A DNA stretch of 64,000 nucleotides from Trichoplax adhaerens (lineage: Eukaryota; Placozoa; Uniplacotomia; Trichoplacea; Trichoplacidae): the NCBI RefSeq assembly GCF_000150275.1, contig NW_002060950.1:1166106-1230105 (forward strand), read 5' to 3'. A program made the position numbers and the translations under genes. The notes under the pieces are model-generated. The model worked only from the letters and a program-made list of their open reading frames with translations. It was not told where the DNA came from and searched no databases. Each line of letters starts with the position of its first letter. The stretch's first letter is position 1. This document shows, in pieces, positions 14,781 through 27,515 of this stretch.

Positions 14781-15818
14781 TGGCAAAATTTAAGTACGGA
14801 TCTTATCGCAGATTATCACCCTCTTCAAAACGTATGGATTGCAAATGTCTCTTTAACAGCTCGAGATCGCTATATTCGCATCGGCCTTTATAGTGTGCTA
14901 TCGTTAATCACAATTTTGGGAAATATGCTAGTCTTTTTAACTTTCTATAAACATGCATCATTACGCACAACCTCCAATCTATTTATCATCAATCTAGCTA
15001 TAACTGATTTATTAACTGGAGGAATTAAAGATACATTATTTATTTATGGTCTAACTTCGTATAATTGGCCGAAAAGTGCAATTCTATGCTCATTTGTGGG
15101 CTTTATTAATTGTGTTTGTTACGTTGCGACTGTATACACGTTAACAGTCATAGCTGTATTTCGCTATCTTGCAATTGTCTGCAATTTGGGCAGAAAAATT
15201 AAGCGTAAGCATTCCATCTTGACTATCGCTTGCGTTTGGATCTACAGCTCTGCATGCTGTTTAATGCCTATTATTGGATGGAGCCGCTATATCTATGAAC
15301 CTACGGAATGTACTTGTGTACGTAGTTTAGATAAGAAATATTATTCCTATACGATATACATTCTAGTAGCAGATTTTCTATTACCATTATCCGTGGTGTC
15401 GTTTTGCTACGGAAATATTTTTGCAAAGATGAAAAGAAATCATCACCACATTAAGCGTGATCTAAGTGATGGACAGAAACTTGACGTTGCGGAAAAGTTA
15501 TCGCGGAGGGAAGAGATTGTCGCGCGGCGTATGTTTATTATCTTGGCTGAGCATGTCGTCTGTTTTTTACCTTATACAATTATTGTTACGATGTTGGCAG
15601 CGAATGGCGTTGATATTGAGCCAGTTTGGTATTTTATTGTTGGTTACTTACTTAATTTAAACAGTGCTCTCAATCCTGTTACGTATATTGTTGTCAATCC
15701 TAGGCTTAAGAAGGGCTATATATCAGTCATTTGTTGCAAAGATAACTTTACGCGAGTTAAGCCAACAAAGGCTGGAGGTAATCAGGGTTTTCTAGAACTT
15801 CGTAATGTAGCAAAGTAA
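14781..15818 (+). CDS. Class A G-protein-coupled receptor (receptor 1), main exon
   Basis: Rhodopsin-family seven-pass plasma-membrane receptor; ligand unknown. In order: two N-glycosylation sites (NLS, NVS), TM1 with GNMLVF, TM2 with NLAITD, the TM3 cysteine in ILCSF, an FRY triplet where DRY is usual, a TM4 tryptophan in CVWIY, a second-loop cysteine in CTCV, TM5 with LPL and a tyrosine (CYGN), TM6 with CFLPY instead of CWxPY, and TM7 NPVTY. A Cys pair (CC) in the short tail may be palmitoylated. The frame stays open upstream to a TAA at 14739 but has no ATG before TM1. A pyrimidine-rich tract ending in ACAG at 14780 makes 14781 a good splice acceptor, so the N terminus probably comes from a preceding exon. 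A candidate starts at ATG 14584, with possible phase-0 donors at 14647 or 14689. AATAAA follows the stop at 15878. Confidence 0.88.
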   Translation, partial: WQNLSTDLIADYHPLQNVWIANVSLTARDRYIRIGLYSVLSLITILGNMLVFLTFYKHASLRTTSNLFIINLAITDLLTGGIKDTLFIYGLTSYNWPKSAILCSFVGFINCVCYVATVYTLTVIAVFRYLAIVCNLGRKIKRKHSILTIACVWIYSSACCLMPIIGWSRYIYEPTECTCVRSLDKKYYSYTIYILVADFLLPLSVVSFCYGNIFAKMKRNHHHIKRDLSDGQKLDVAEKLSRREEIVARRMFIILAEHVVCFLPYTIIVTMLAANGVDIEPVWYFIVGYLLNLNSALNPVTYIVVNPRLKKGYISVICCKDNFTRVKPTKAGGNQGFLELRNVAK

Positions 15819-18800
15819 TCAACTAAAGTTTGCTTATAGATCGCTTCTATATCCAATTTATTCCTGAATCAAATTGTAATAAATATACACACTTTCTTTC
15901 TGTCTTCCTATCCTACATAATGAGCTAAAAGCTAGGATGTCTATTATTTATAAAGTCTAACCGTATATTGATTAATATACATGAAATGTTCTGTTTTGTT
16001 ATAACCAATATCCCCTAGTTTATGTTATTTGAAAGAAATACCATAACAGGCTAAACCACAAATTTATTTTATAAACTTTCTCAGTCACACTTGCAGCAGC
16101 AACATTCTAATAATATAATAATTAACTCAAGCTAATTTATATGGTATGAGTGAGTTTTAGTCAATTTTTTGCACCATTAAAAATGTTCTTTCTTTAAATT
16201 GATTATATTATCAATCAATATCTACAATTAATTCATGTCTTGAAGTATGTTATGTATTCTTTCAATGAGCCTGTTCCTGAATAGTTATGATAAATTTCGG
16301 TCTGTTATAGCAAATAATCCCCAAGTTTTGTTCAACACATTAACTTGCCTGTGAATTTATAGACTGCAATATTCAATAATCCTAATATAAGTCTTGTAAT
16401 AAATTCCACGTAATAAAAAAAGATTGACAGTGATTCTATCTACCTACTGTATATGCCAAACGCGATTATAGTCTAATAAGATCAGATAGTAGCGTAAAAT
16501 AGCCCTAATTCATATCATTTGTGAGTAAAGCGTCTTAATCATAATAACGCTAATAGTTTATTTCAAAGTTTTTCACTCTTTGAGAAAGAAATTACTGTAT
16601 TACGTGCTGATATGTAGTTGTTAGAGTTTTTATTTTTTCACTGTTAGAGTTATCGCGTCGATTATTCCTCTGTTCAAATAAGTGATACCAAACAAATTAA
16701 TTTCCTTATTAAGCTATAATTTATTCATAATGCTGTTCAATGATAAATTGATATTAATTATGATCTCATAAGGCAAGGCTTGTGATAGTATCAATCTTGA
16801 CGAGATTAAATCGTCTAATTTGACTATAGGTGTTGACAATTAGCTTGCAGTGGAGTCAACTGATGATATTACATAGCAAAACATCCAATTTTTTTATAAT
16901 CAACTTAGTTTACTATATAATTAAAGATTAATGTTAATTCATTATCTTAGTTAATTATTGTTTTGTGGTGCAATGTGCATTATGTAATGACAGCGATTAC
17001 TACAGAAACATCAAAATATACCTTTCGGAATTGCTGGTAATGATTAGTCGTCGTCGCTTAATTCGTTTATTTCGTAAATGCATTTAAAGGATATAGCAAA
17101 ACTTGAACGGATCTTGATCATCCTAGCATTATTCATTGGTTATAAGCATATGACTACTGCAAATTTGCGAGACACTGTAATCCATAGTAAAAATCAATAT
17201 TTTCTTCAGTAATAACAAATGAACAGTTACCGTAAAGTCAAATAAGAGCATAATATCTATAAGGAAGTACGCTCAATTCTTATAATTTCTACATTAGTAT
17301 CGCTCCTACTATATTTGAGGCTGAGCTTGTTCAAGTTTCACGTTCTTAATTACAGTCTCTTGCAAAGTACAGGTACTTTAAGCTTTTAAAACACGATCGA
17401 AATATTAGGATATAACTTTTGATACACCAAATAATCACAAGCTGTAAAAAAAATCGAGCTATAAGAATACGAGAAAGCATTATTGCTCTTGGCCGTCTGA
17501 ATCACGAATCATATCTATGATCTGGTAAACTGTGTACTATATAGTCTTTTAGCTATAATAAGCAACTGTCGGCACCAAAGACCGTTTTACGATAATTCAC
17601 GCTATAAATGGTTTTCAGTAATCACTTATTTACGTAATAACGTAAAAATGGCTATATAAATAAAAATCAATACTGTAATATATCTGAGATACCCACAATA
17701 ATCAGTGATCCTAATTTACAATCTACATGGATGTGTTACTATTAATTGCAAAAATATCTCTCACAAATTATAATCCAACAAATAGTTTTAGCTCGCCGGT
17801 ATTATGATGCGGCAGGATCCAAACATATTTATAGTTTACGAGATTAGTTTCAATTTTTGAGATACCTAGCTCATCGTCTTGTCACTTCCCTTTGCCCAAC
17901 TGCTAAGTTACTACAGTATGGCTTCTGCAGTCATCGACTACACTACAGTTAGATTTATCATACGTAAATTGTACGACATTATTACTTATTTGGCATTGGA
18001 AAAATGTGATATAATCATGCTTTATAATAAGTTCAAGTTATTAAGTAAAATTATTGTAATTTTAGTTATACATTAGGCCTTGCTACTATTTTAATTTTAA
18101 TAAACAATGTATGTTGCTCTTTTAAATTGAAAAAATTTGTCTAAAGTCTCTTAGCTGCGCCTGCTAGGGACTAAGGTTCTAAGCTCTCTTTAGATTAGCA
18201 AGTTAAGGAGCACCTAGTAGAATTACTGAATGGGAATGTAATGTAGAGCTGTGTAAGATAATCTTATATTGTTGCAAAAGTAGTTATAAAGATCAGTCAG
18301 GAAGGATAGAAATCTAAGCACATCATACATACTCCTGGAATAACTCGTAGCTTGGACAAGAATGATAGAAATGTCGGTAAATATACAGCTTTCTGAGAAA
18401 ATCCTATCCCAACCGCTAGGTCCTTTAGCACCTAACCTGTGCCTCTACCATGGATTAGTAATCCTTGACTCTATATCAGCATTATCCACATATTTCTGTA
18501 GCAAGGTGTTGCTATTAATAGGTGCTATAGATCAATTTTAGTGACTTTTATATAAAAAATCGATATCTATAAGTTCACAAAGCAAATCCCAGTAACTATC
18601 CAGTGCCTCGCAGGTTTTAAGGTTATATCGTATTTTAATCTAAATTGATACCGCATCAGTTTATTATAAATAGGCAATATGATGTTTATATCCTCAAATA
18701 TCGCATGTAATGATAGTATCGTATAAGTGGTATTAATTACTTAAAGAAATTTTCTAAAGTCATGGAGCTTAGCGATAATGCTTTTTCACCACAATTGATT

Positions 18801-21800
18801 ATTTTTCAAATCTATTACGGTGATGAAAAATAGAAATTAACGAATAAGCGTTCAAAAATGAATAGTTAAAATACAATTGCCTGACATAAACCCATTAAGT
18901 AGACGCTATCTGCATTATTTATTTATTTATAAATATCACGTTTCTATAAATCATTTTAATAATGCACTCTGATCTCCAAGTATGAATAACAAACTTTGGA
19001 GAACTACTTTAGAGCAATTTGAGAAAGCAAAATAAATTATTTCTCATATGGCTTGCCTTATAGTAAAGATAGATGTAGCCTTCTAGGAGACAACTTTCCT
19101 TCTTTAAATAATAGGAATATATGTCATTTATCTTCAGAATTGATAATACCGTATATTATAGCTGATTGGTCATTGCCTTAAGAACTTACTGTGCTGCATT
19201 CATCGAAATAAAAAATAACAAGCTTCTGCGATGCTAACAACATATTAAATGTAATTTTATCCGCAATTTCATATATTGTCTGCCGTATATCTTCGATATT
19301 ATCGTCGAGAAGAGTTACCATGCGGATTTTTCGTTTATTAACAGTGCTTCAATCCAATATTTCTAGACTAATTGCATTAATTAAATTATATTAATAGACT
19401 GTTTAAATTATATCAGTATATAAGTACTACAATTTTGCTTAATATACCTTTAATATCCCGCAAATCGATATGAGACCTTCGAATCAACTCTACTTGTAAA
19501 AAGAGGAATATCACAATCTATCTTAGCATTGTCGACGTATGGGCAGTATGCAGCTCATTCGCTTTTAGTCCTGTTCAGGAAATAGTGATGCTAGTTAGAG
19601 TACGTGTTTTCAGTGCTTACGCATAGTCTAATTCTATACTAACAGTCTAAACGGCTGATACTTTTACGGTAAACCAGTATATATTTTATGATTATATATA
19701 AAGCATATGGATACGGATGAATTAATGCTTAATTTGAACTTAAAATTTAGTTACAACAATCAATAATTAATCATCTGCTACGTAATTACTGGTTTTCCGA
19801 AATTAGCATAGTTCATGGAACATGAAATTTACTATAGGATGGATTAGATTCCGAACTTTATAGCATTAATGATACCAGAAAATGATGGAAATCATTTTTA
19901 CTAGAAAGTACTAATAATTATATGAAGTAGAAGATAATAATTGTTTATGTACAACATAATAATAGATACAGCTGTTGCCGTTATCGTATTACATCCGAAG
20001 TAGTACTACCGATCCTTTACATTAAACCGGTAATTACTTGGAACGTCCAACTTATGAAACAAATGATGAAAAGTTTAAGTCACACTTAAAGCCAAAAGAA
20101 CTATATTTGAAGCGATAAATAAATCCAGAATTATTCGTAGCTAGCTTTTATCCTCAGGTATTGCATTATTTTCATTACTACAGGTCCTACATCAACTTAA
20201 GTATGGGTATAATTAATATAATTTTTTTAATTTAAATCAAGTCTGGATTACATTTAAAAATTTAGCTACGGCCCCCTACAGAGTTGTTAAATTCGAATAA
20301 AGATCGTAAATCTTATAGATCATTAGCTAATATAAACTTACTATTGTAAAATAGATACATTAAAGATTTTATGGCTCTTTCTACTTCTAAGCGCTTGTCG
20401 TTATGTATTATGATGTATTTCAAATATGCTAGCACATTATTATTTAATTAATAACTACTGTAGATATATTATAATTTAGTTAGAAGTTTTTAAATATTTT
20501 CTCGGTTGCAACTTCGATCATAAAATACGGTAGAAAATACTAAAATAGGCAGTAATTTTCAAAACTGGAAAATTTAATCACCATGCGATTAACCGTTCTA
20601 TAGAAAATTATGCAATTGAAGATTATAACCTATGTATCATTTAAAAACTATTATTAGATGACTCTTTAAATGCGAAAGCCTCGCAATAATGGAAATGAAG
20701 GGTAAAAATGACAACTGTACGCATACAGTACGCGAGATGAACCTGAAGATTAGAATACATTAGATCATACTATTTAATTATCGTTATCAATTATTCATAT
20801 CAAGATATAACCCTGAATTATGAAATTTTACGTCTGTGAGATATCCTTTCAATTGATTATTTTCAGAATCAAATAACTAAGTTAGCTTAAAAATAGAATT
20901 TTCCTTATTCACCTAAAATTACGTCCATAATTTGTTGATGGTAGTAGTTAGTGCTAGTTTGTGCTAGTTAGCGATAGTTAAATTGTATAATTGATTTAAA
21001 TTGTGCTTTGAAAGATTGATAATGATTTGAAAATCCTAGATGCTTCAGCTATTACCACTACATTCGGATATCTTCAGTAAGAAATCTAAAGCTAATACTA
21101 TTTTAAGTAGTTTTTTTGTGTCAGATTCGTTACAGGAATGAATTGAAATAAGTAGTTGCGGGTTGGCAAATTTGTAGTTATTTCTTTCCTAAACAGTAGC
21201 TTTTGTGAACGATAAAAGGCTATTGTGTATCGTTTTGATTTGCAAAGTATCTCAGAAAATGTATAAAATCGAAACGGTTCCTTGAAATTAAAAGTAGCTT
21301 TTAATTCTTGTTGGCGATAATTAGGCGATGACATTCAAGAGACTTGAAACTTGGGACACTGATGCAAACTGAAAATTTAAAATAATTTCAAAGAGGCTAT
21401 TTGCTCTCTTCACTGCATAAAGTATACGACCGTAGAATACGTTAGGTAACTGATTTTAAATTTAATTCTTATAGATGATTAATTAAGTTTACGTAAAGTT
21501 CCTAATTTGAATCAATGACGATAGGTTATTGATTACTCGTATAGTAAGTCTGGGAGTCACTTCACAATTTGCATGTTTCAAATAAGGCGGTGCCGATTAT
21601 ATCTTTATCGGCCAATTTCGGACATCAGCCGTAACCTATATACTGCATAACCGAAAATTGTGCCTGTATCAGGTTTTATCCTGGCGAAAAACAGTTACTA
21701 ACAGTCTCCAATGTAAACATTTTTTCCAACCATAGCCTCTACTTTACTGAAATTTTGGTTACTTAATTTTTACTCATTTACACAGTGTTATATTAAAAAT

Positions 21801-24788
21801 AGCTCAACTGTGCCAATTAAGAATCTATCTGGAATAATTACAATAGTTTAATTGCTTTAACTGAAGCAGTATCGAGTATCTAAGTTGATTTGCTTTTTAA
21901 ACCAATTTCCAGATATAAAAATGCGATAATTCGCAAAATTGTTGACAAAGAATTATTATTTAATACGGAAACCGTGACACTGCATCTAATTAATTCATTG
22001 CTGAACTAATAATTAATTTAATTCAATCCTATCTATCTGCCATCTAGTATACCAGATTCTTTTGTCGTTACTGTTAATTGATAAATAAATTATTAACAGA
22101 TTCTAGCAATTATTGATGAAGAAAGTCACTTTAGTGCCAAAGAGAAGGAAAAGCTATTTTATGTGCTTTTTGCGCAAAGAACTAATTTACGTCATATTTT
22201 ATATCTAATACACTGATAGTAACTCTGGATCAATGTAAGTAGCTAGGCCGAATAGGGAGGTGTGCTAGGACGTCCAGGCTGGCCTTAGTAAGCAAGAATA
22301 CACTGATAATGCCATTTTTTCGGACTGACAAGCCTCTTATAAGCTTTGAACGCCAATATCTGTTTGGCTTAATGATTGATTATTGGTGATATTTTTCACC
22401 TTCAAGTTTCAATTTCTATAATGTTGTTACGAAAACGTAATAATACTTATTTTAAGCAATCAAATTTGCTCTAAGTACAAAATTTATGAATTATTTTTTT
22501 GACACAGTCTAGACTTTGTGTTTTTATTCGTAAAAGTATCAAACGATCGATGAAGATTGTGCCAGTACTTAAGTACGAATAACTGAAAGATATTGATAGT
22601 TTAACTCGAACTGTAATATAAAATTATACAATTTGGTTCGCCGAATAAGAATTATTAGCATATCCGCCTAATTTCAGACGCTTCTTGTCATATAAAATTG
22701 ACGTTATGTAATGTTGCTTCATACATTCGTAGATTATCTATTGCCATGAAAAACTATTTTAATTTTAGTCGAAACCTCTTAATTAATAGCATCGTGGCTC
22801 AAGGAAACAAAAATTTTAGTCAATTTATTCAATTTTTAGTGCTTAGGTTCTTAGTACCTCAAATTACCAATACTTTCTGTACGATGTATCTGTAATTTAA
22901 CCTATTAAGGACAAGTGATTTTATAAATAATTCAAATGGATGATGGGCATTTATTTGTCAATTGCAACTCTTACATATCGACCGTGCTTATTGCTAGTCA
23001 ATTGAATTTCCAAAATAATGCAAATGATAATCATCTCTGAAACAGTTAGATTTACGTTTAATTATTAATTTAAGAAGAATAATGATGAGAACTATCTGAA
23101 ATTGAACGGAAAATATCTTAAAAATTCTTGGAGTAAAATTTATTTTACAGAACTTAAAATGAAAATCTCTTAAATGCTACTTAAAGTGGGATTTACTATC
23201 CTAAGAAATACCAGTAAAAAAAGCATAGCTCGGTATTAACGAAAAAATAGAAATAGTTCAACTAGAAATCCTGATTTAGAATTAATTTGTAAGCTAATGG
23301 CTAAACTAGAATGATGTAGCCTGGAGATTTTCGGTAATAATCAATCTTTTAATGTAATGCACGTTATCTAGATGCTTTTGAGAACAATCTGCATGTTGGA
23401 AGACTATTAGCTTTTATACCAAGAGTAAATAATGGTGATTAGCTTGACCTATACTAAAGCCAGTTTCAGTCCCACAAAATAGTTCAAGCCTTATTTCAAT
23501 CAAAACGAAAGTAAGGCTATGGATGCTAATTGTCACAAAGTTATACATTTCGATTGATTAATGTATCTTAACAGCCACAATATCGCCATACAATTCAAGT
23601 TTATCAACTTGAGGAATAGTTTATGCTAATTGCAATCATTTATTTTTAGGAACAAATCGGTTCTCACACTATTTAATACTGTGTTATGGTTAACATTTCA
23701 GGATTATATTAGTTTAAGATAAGGATCCAGCAGTATTTCTTCGTAACAAAGTATGAGTTGTCTTAAGCCATTTTATGCTGTAATATGGTTCGTGTGAATT
23801 GACACATTACTTGTCATCGACTAATAGAAAAAATTGGCTGCTTTATATCGTCCATGCTATAGGGATTGTGGGATATAAAATAAATATTAAGAGGCTATAC
23901 CCGTAATTTAATATTAATGAATAAACTTGCAGATGAAGACTCCGTTTCAATTTTCTTGCTCGTGTCAAATGCCTTTTATTGATTTATTTCGCTTCTATAT
24001 TTCACATCCGAAACATGATTATCCATTTTCGGTTATTTCTACTCTATTGCTATAAAAATCGAACAATTTAAACTTTTGAATTATTACTTAACGCTAGATT
24101 AAGATTCCTGTAAACGTTAATCATTACTAATTACTTATTTCTTCCATGTTTCTAATTAAAAATTTTTCAGTTAGCTTAGATCAATTCTAATTATGTAAGT
24201 AATATGCTCCTGGCTGAACAAATCAGAACTGTTTATTGTTTCCTCAACCGGTCTTTCGATACTACTTTCATTTTAGAGTTATTTTTGGTTAAAACATTGG
24301 CTAGCGTAAATCTTTCTTAAATATGTGTTTTACAACAATAATAATTTAAAATTTGACCTTTCGAAATCCTTTAATAATTAACTGGAATGAAATGATTTAT
24401 TATACCGTTGAATAAATAGTACGTCAGCAGGATTTCTATATTACTGTCCTTTTTGTAGAGTACGATGACAGCCGCAGCCAATCAAATAAATGATTAAATT
24501 ATTTATTCAGTTGTGGCAGGATGTTGTTCACAATTCTTATTGCATGACTAATGCTACTCTCTTGGAGCTCAATTATAAAAGAAAAAGTTTATCTTTCGAA
24601 ATACCGTTGAAGGTCGCTATAGAACATTTTAGTAATTCTATCATTTTTACCCGTTGAAGGATATTCCGACGATATACAAGTAAATCATTGTTTCATGCAT
24701 TAATCGGTGAGCATTCGGTCGTATCAACTTACAAATCATAATACCTTCATTAAAGTATTTGCCCGTTATAGCTGTCGTGAGGATAATA
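15819..24788. other. Gene-poor spacer between receptors 1 and 2
   Basis: Nine kilobases of AT-rich sequence with no gene I can support. The longest open frames (for example 65 codons at 17879-18076 and 78 codons at 21098-21334 on -) show no recognisable motif. A slightly GC-richer patch lies at about 18130-18500, and a short run of gtgctagtt-like words at 20940-20985. I did not find conserved receptor motifs in the stretches I checked, but a badly decayed copy could be missed. Confidence 0.5.
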
Positions 24789-25817
24789 ATGCATCATTTA
24801 CCCACTATCATTACGACTACACTGATTCCTAGAAACAATTTTTCAATACCTACAATATCACAGCAAGAAGCTAATCTCCATGTTGCATTCTATGGTGTCA
24901 TTGCGTTCTTTGCCGTTCTTGGTAATATCCCGGTGTTGATCATTATTTGTAGAACGCCAGCATTGCAGACTAAATCCAACTTATTTCTTGCAAATTTAGC
25001 CGTCTCAGATATAATGACAGGCGCTGTTAAAGATGTTTTCATAATGATTGGTATGCAACCGAGACGATGGATATATAGCGATACCTTATGCCAAATTTCT
25101 GGATTTTTTATTGGTGTCTTTCACTCTGTAACCGTAATAACACTTATGGTCATTGCAATCTTTCGCTATTTGATAGTTGTCCATGGACGTCGCGTTAATT
25201 TAAAAAAAAAACACGTATGGATTGCTATAGTCTTAATTTGGATCTTTGCAATTTTAGATGCTTTACTCCCAATCATCGGCTGGAGTAAATATGCATACAG
25301 TTTGCTCGAATTCGGATGTTTGCCTGAATTCGATCCAACACCTCCATCCTATGCTCTCTTTCTACTTCTTGCGGTGACTTTGATACCTTTATCTATCATT
25401 ACTTATTGCTATATCGCTATTTTAATCAATATTTTTATACATGATGGTACGTTAAGGCGATATATTAATCACAACGGTAGACAACGACAAGGTCTCCGCT
25501 GCCAACTACGTCAGCGTGAGCTTCGAGCTACTAGGAGAATGTTTGTAGTTTATATGGCATTTATTGTATGTCTTTTGCCATGGGCTATTATTATGCTTAT
25601 TCTGGTACCAGCTGGAATTTTGATTTCATTAAAATCTATCTTTTGGATAGGCTTTCTAGTTAATATGAATAGTGCAATTAATCCACTTATTTACTATATG
25701 ATTTATCCTAAAATACGAAGAGGCTATAAAAAACTGATCTGTGGTCATCGACGATTGGAAAGCGAAGTAACTTCAATAAGAACTACCCGTACTAAAGTTA
25801 TGTCAGCATGGTCATAG
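24789..25817 (+). CDS. Class A G-protein-coupled receptor (receptor 2), single exon
   Basis: Seven-pass rhodopsin-family receptor of 342 residues from the first in-frame ATG at 24789; the frame is open a little further upstream but only from a TTG. Key features in order: TM1 GNIPVL, then KSNLFLANLAVSD in TM2, the TM3 cysteine in TLCQI, FRY in place of DRY followed by a basic loop (KKKH), a TM4 tryptophan in LIWIF, a second-loop cysteine in FGCLP, TM5 IPL with a tyrosine (YCYI), TM6 CLLPW where CWxP is usual, and TM7 NPLIYY. The N terminus before TM1 is short and Thr-rich, with an NFS glycosylation site. Closest to receptor 3 among the window's genes, sharing the KSNLF, FRY and VHG/FHG context. 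AATAAA lies at 25864, 47 bp after the stop. Ligand and G-protein coupling cannot be read from the sequence. Confidence 0.92.
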   Translation: MHHLPTIITTTLIPRNNFSIPTISQQEANLHVAFYGVIAFFAVLGNIPVLIIICRTPALQTKSNLFLANLAVSDIMTGAVKDVFIMIGMQPRRWIYSDTLCQISGFFIGVFHSVTVITLMVIAIFRYLIVVHGRRVNLKKKHVWIAIVLIWIFAILDALLPIIGWSKYAYSLLEFGCLPEFDPTPPSYALFLLLAVTLIPLSIITYCYIAILINIFIHDGTLRRYINHNGRQRQGLRCQLRQRELRATRRMFVVYMAFIVCLLPWAIIMLILVPAGILISLKSIFWIGFLVNMNSAINPLIYYMIYPKIRRGYKKLICGHRRLESEVTSIRTTRTKVMSAWS

Positions 25818-26240
25818 TTTATTCATCTTTATTCAAATCTGTAGTTAATTATTCTGTTATTAGAATAAAGCTACTAAGGACATAGCTATCATAATCGCAT
25901 CTTTCAAGCTTAAATTGAAATTATGGTCTATCTAAAACGTTTTAATGAAGCCAACATATGAAACAAGAGATCACGATTCATGTCAAAACTTAAACTAATG
26001 TCATGGAAAACATTTTAATTTTTGGAATGCGATAGTTATTTCACGCTTACATAATTGTATTGGGACTAATCAGAAATTTAAGATCGGAAACGTGATCTAT
26101 AATATTTAAACGATAAGTAATAACGCGACAGCTGTTAATATAATTTTATAAAGAAATAGCTTGCTTAAAATATTGTTTCCTTATCGAAGGCTTAAACTTG
26201 GATAACAACTCATGTTAATTCGTACATTATAGGGGTGAGC
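25818..26240. other. Spacer downstream of receptor 2
   Basis: Holds the likely poly(A) signal of receptor 2 (AATAAA at 25864). I see nothing else that is coding or structured in the rest. Confidence 0.5.
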
Positions 26241-26699
26241 GAAACGATGTTAGATTGATTTAACAAACTATTAAATGTTTGATCTGATTATTTCATTATA
26301 TTTTAAATTTTCTTTCATTGTTTTTATATTGCTATAATAAGTCAGTATAAGGTACACGAGTATAAATACATCAACTGATTGCTTAAATAATATATTTGGC
26401 TTATCAACTGAGAATGCAATGATTCATCTATATAATTATTAATCGCTTTATCGTTACCTATTATCATACTTTCTATCATAAAATTATAATGATTTGGCTA
26501 TCTTCCTCAATAGTTTATAAGTTAGTGTCATTGATGTGGCTGTATACTCACTAACACAGGTAGTTAGAGCCTTGCGGCTAATGATTATTATATTTTGAAC
26601 AATATTTTTACTAATTTTGATCTTTCTTATACATAAATAGTTATAAATTAAAACGATGCTCATAGTTTAGTTGCCATTAGTATCTCGACATTCTTGCTA
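26241..26699 (+). repeat. Decayed copy of the receptor 3 upstream flank
   Basis: The phrase atgttagattg at 26247 recurs at 29747, exactly 3500 bp on. It is followed in both places by taacaa...attaaatgttt, later tattgct(a) and ataaggta/gtaaggta, then cttcct(c/t)aat...tttataagtta and a matching tttttactaattt/ctttactaattt block before the receptor reading frame. The duplication therefore included several hundred bases of 5' flank as well as the gene. Confidence 0.75.
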
Positions 26700-27515
26700 A
26701 AAGTCTAATTTAGTTACAGTTAGGTTATATAGGACTATATTATTACCCTGCTGAGTATTATGGGCAATTTAATCATCTTAATTGTAATAGTTCGAGACCA
26801 ATTACAGACAAAAAGCAATTTATTTTTGGTAAACCTAGCCATAATCGATGTTACTACTGGTTGTGCTAAAGATCTTTTTTATTATCACCTTCCAATACCA
26901 GTATTGGATATTCGATCAAACTGTAGACGAAATTAGTGGATTTATTTGTGTATTTTATTGTTGCATGGCTGTAATTGCGTCAACACTTATTGTAGTTTAA
27001 TATTATATTTCATGGTAAATGTATCCACATACAAAAAATACATGTTATTGGAGCCATCATTATCGTTTAGATATCTCCCCAATTGACTTTAAACTTCCAC
27101 TGGCTAATTTTGCTAGATACATGTTGTTATGACACTTCGTATTGATATAACATTTAATTATGTTACAGTCTTGGTTTGAATACATAATTGTAGTTGCAGA
27201 ACGAAAAAATTTAAAATGGCGAAAAGCAATCATAGATACTTTCATAAACAGGCTTTATGGGGTGAAATTGAAGCAACTTGAAAAAATGTCTATTACTTAC
27301 TTGGCTATCGTAATTTATTTCATATCTTGTAGCATTGCTTCTCTTTCGCTATCATCAGCTTGATATGGCATTTCTTTCGATATTTACTTCATATTGGGCT
27401 GTTTAATCTACATAAATGGTGCCATCAATACTTTCATATGTTAAGCAACTTATCCGAAAATATATGGGATATATTATAATCTAATTTGTCCTCTAACTAA
27501 ACCAGACTTGAAGCG
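26700..27515 (+). pseudogene. Receptor 3-like GPCR pseudogene
   Basis: Recognisable receptor 3 paralogue that cannot encode a receptor. TM1-TM2 is still readable (MGNLIILIVIVRD, then KSNLFLVNLAIIDV and TGCAKD). A 2-bp deletion just after AKD breaks the frame. The conserved TM3 cysteine codon has become GAC (Asp). A deletion of about 8 bp removes the FRY region, and the start-codon region is not conserved. Further blocks match the receptor 3 sequence for TM4 (tcgttt(a/g)gatat), TM6 (gaaattgaa..caactt) and the TM7 end (tccgaaaat), but with intervening losses and stops. It lies directly upstream of its intact sister in the same orientation, so unequal crossing-over is the simplest origin. Confidence 0.85.

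Noticed and set aside
18130-18500. GC-richer patch as an RNA gene
   Set aside because: No tRNA-like arms or A/B boxes and no convincing long stem could be traced by eye.
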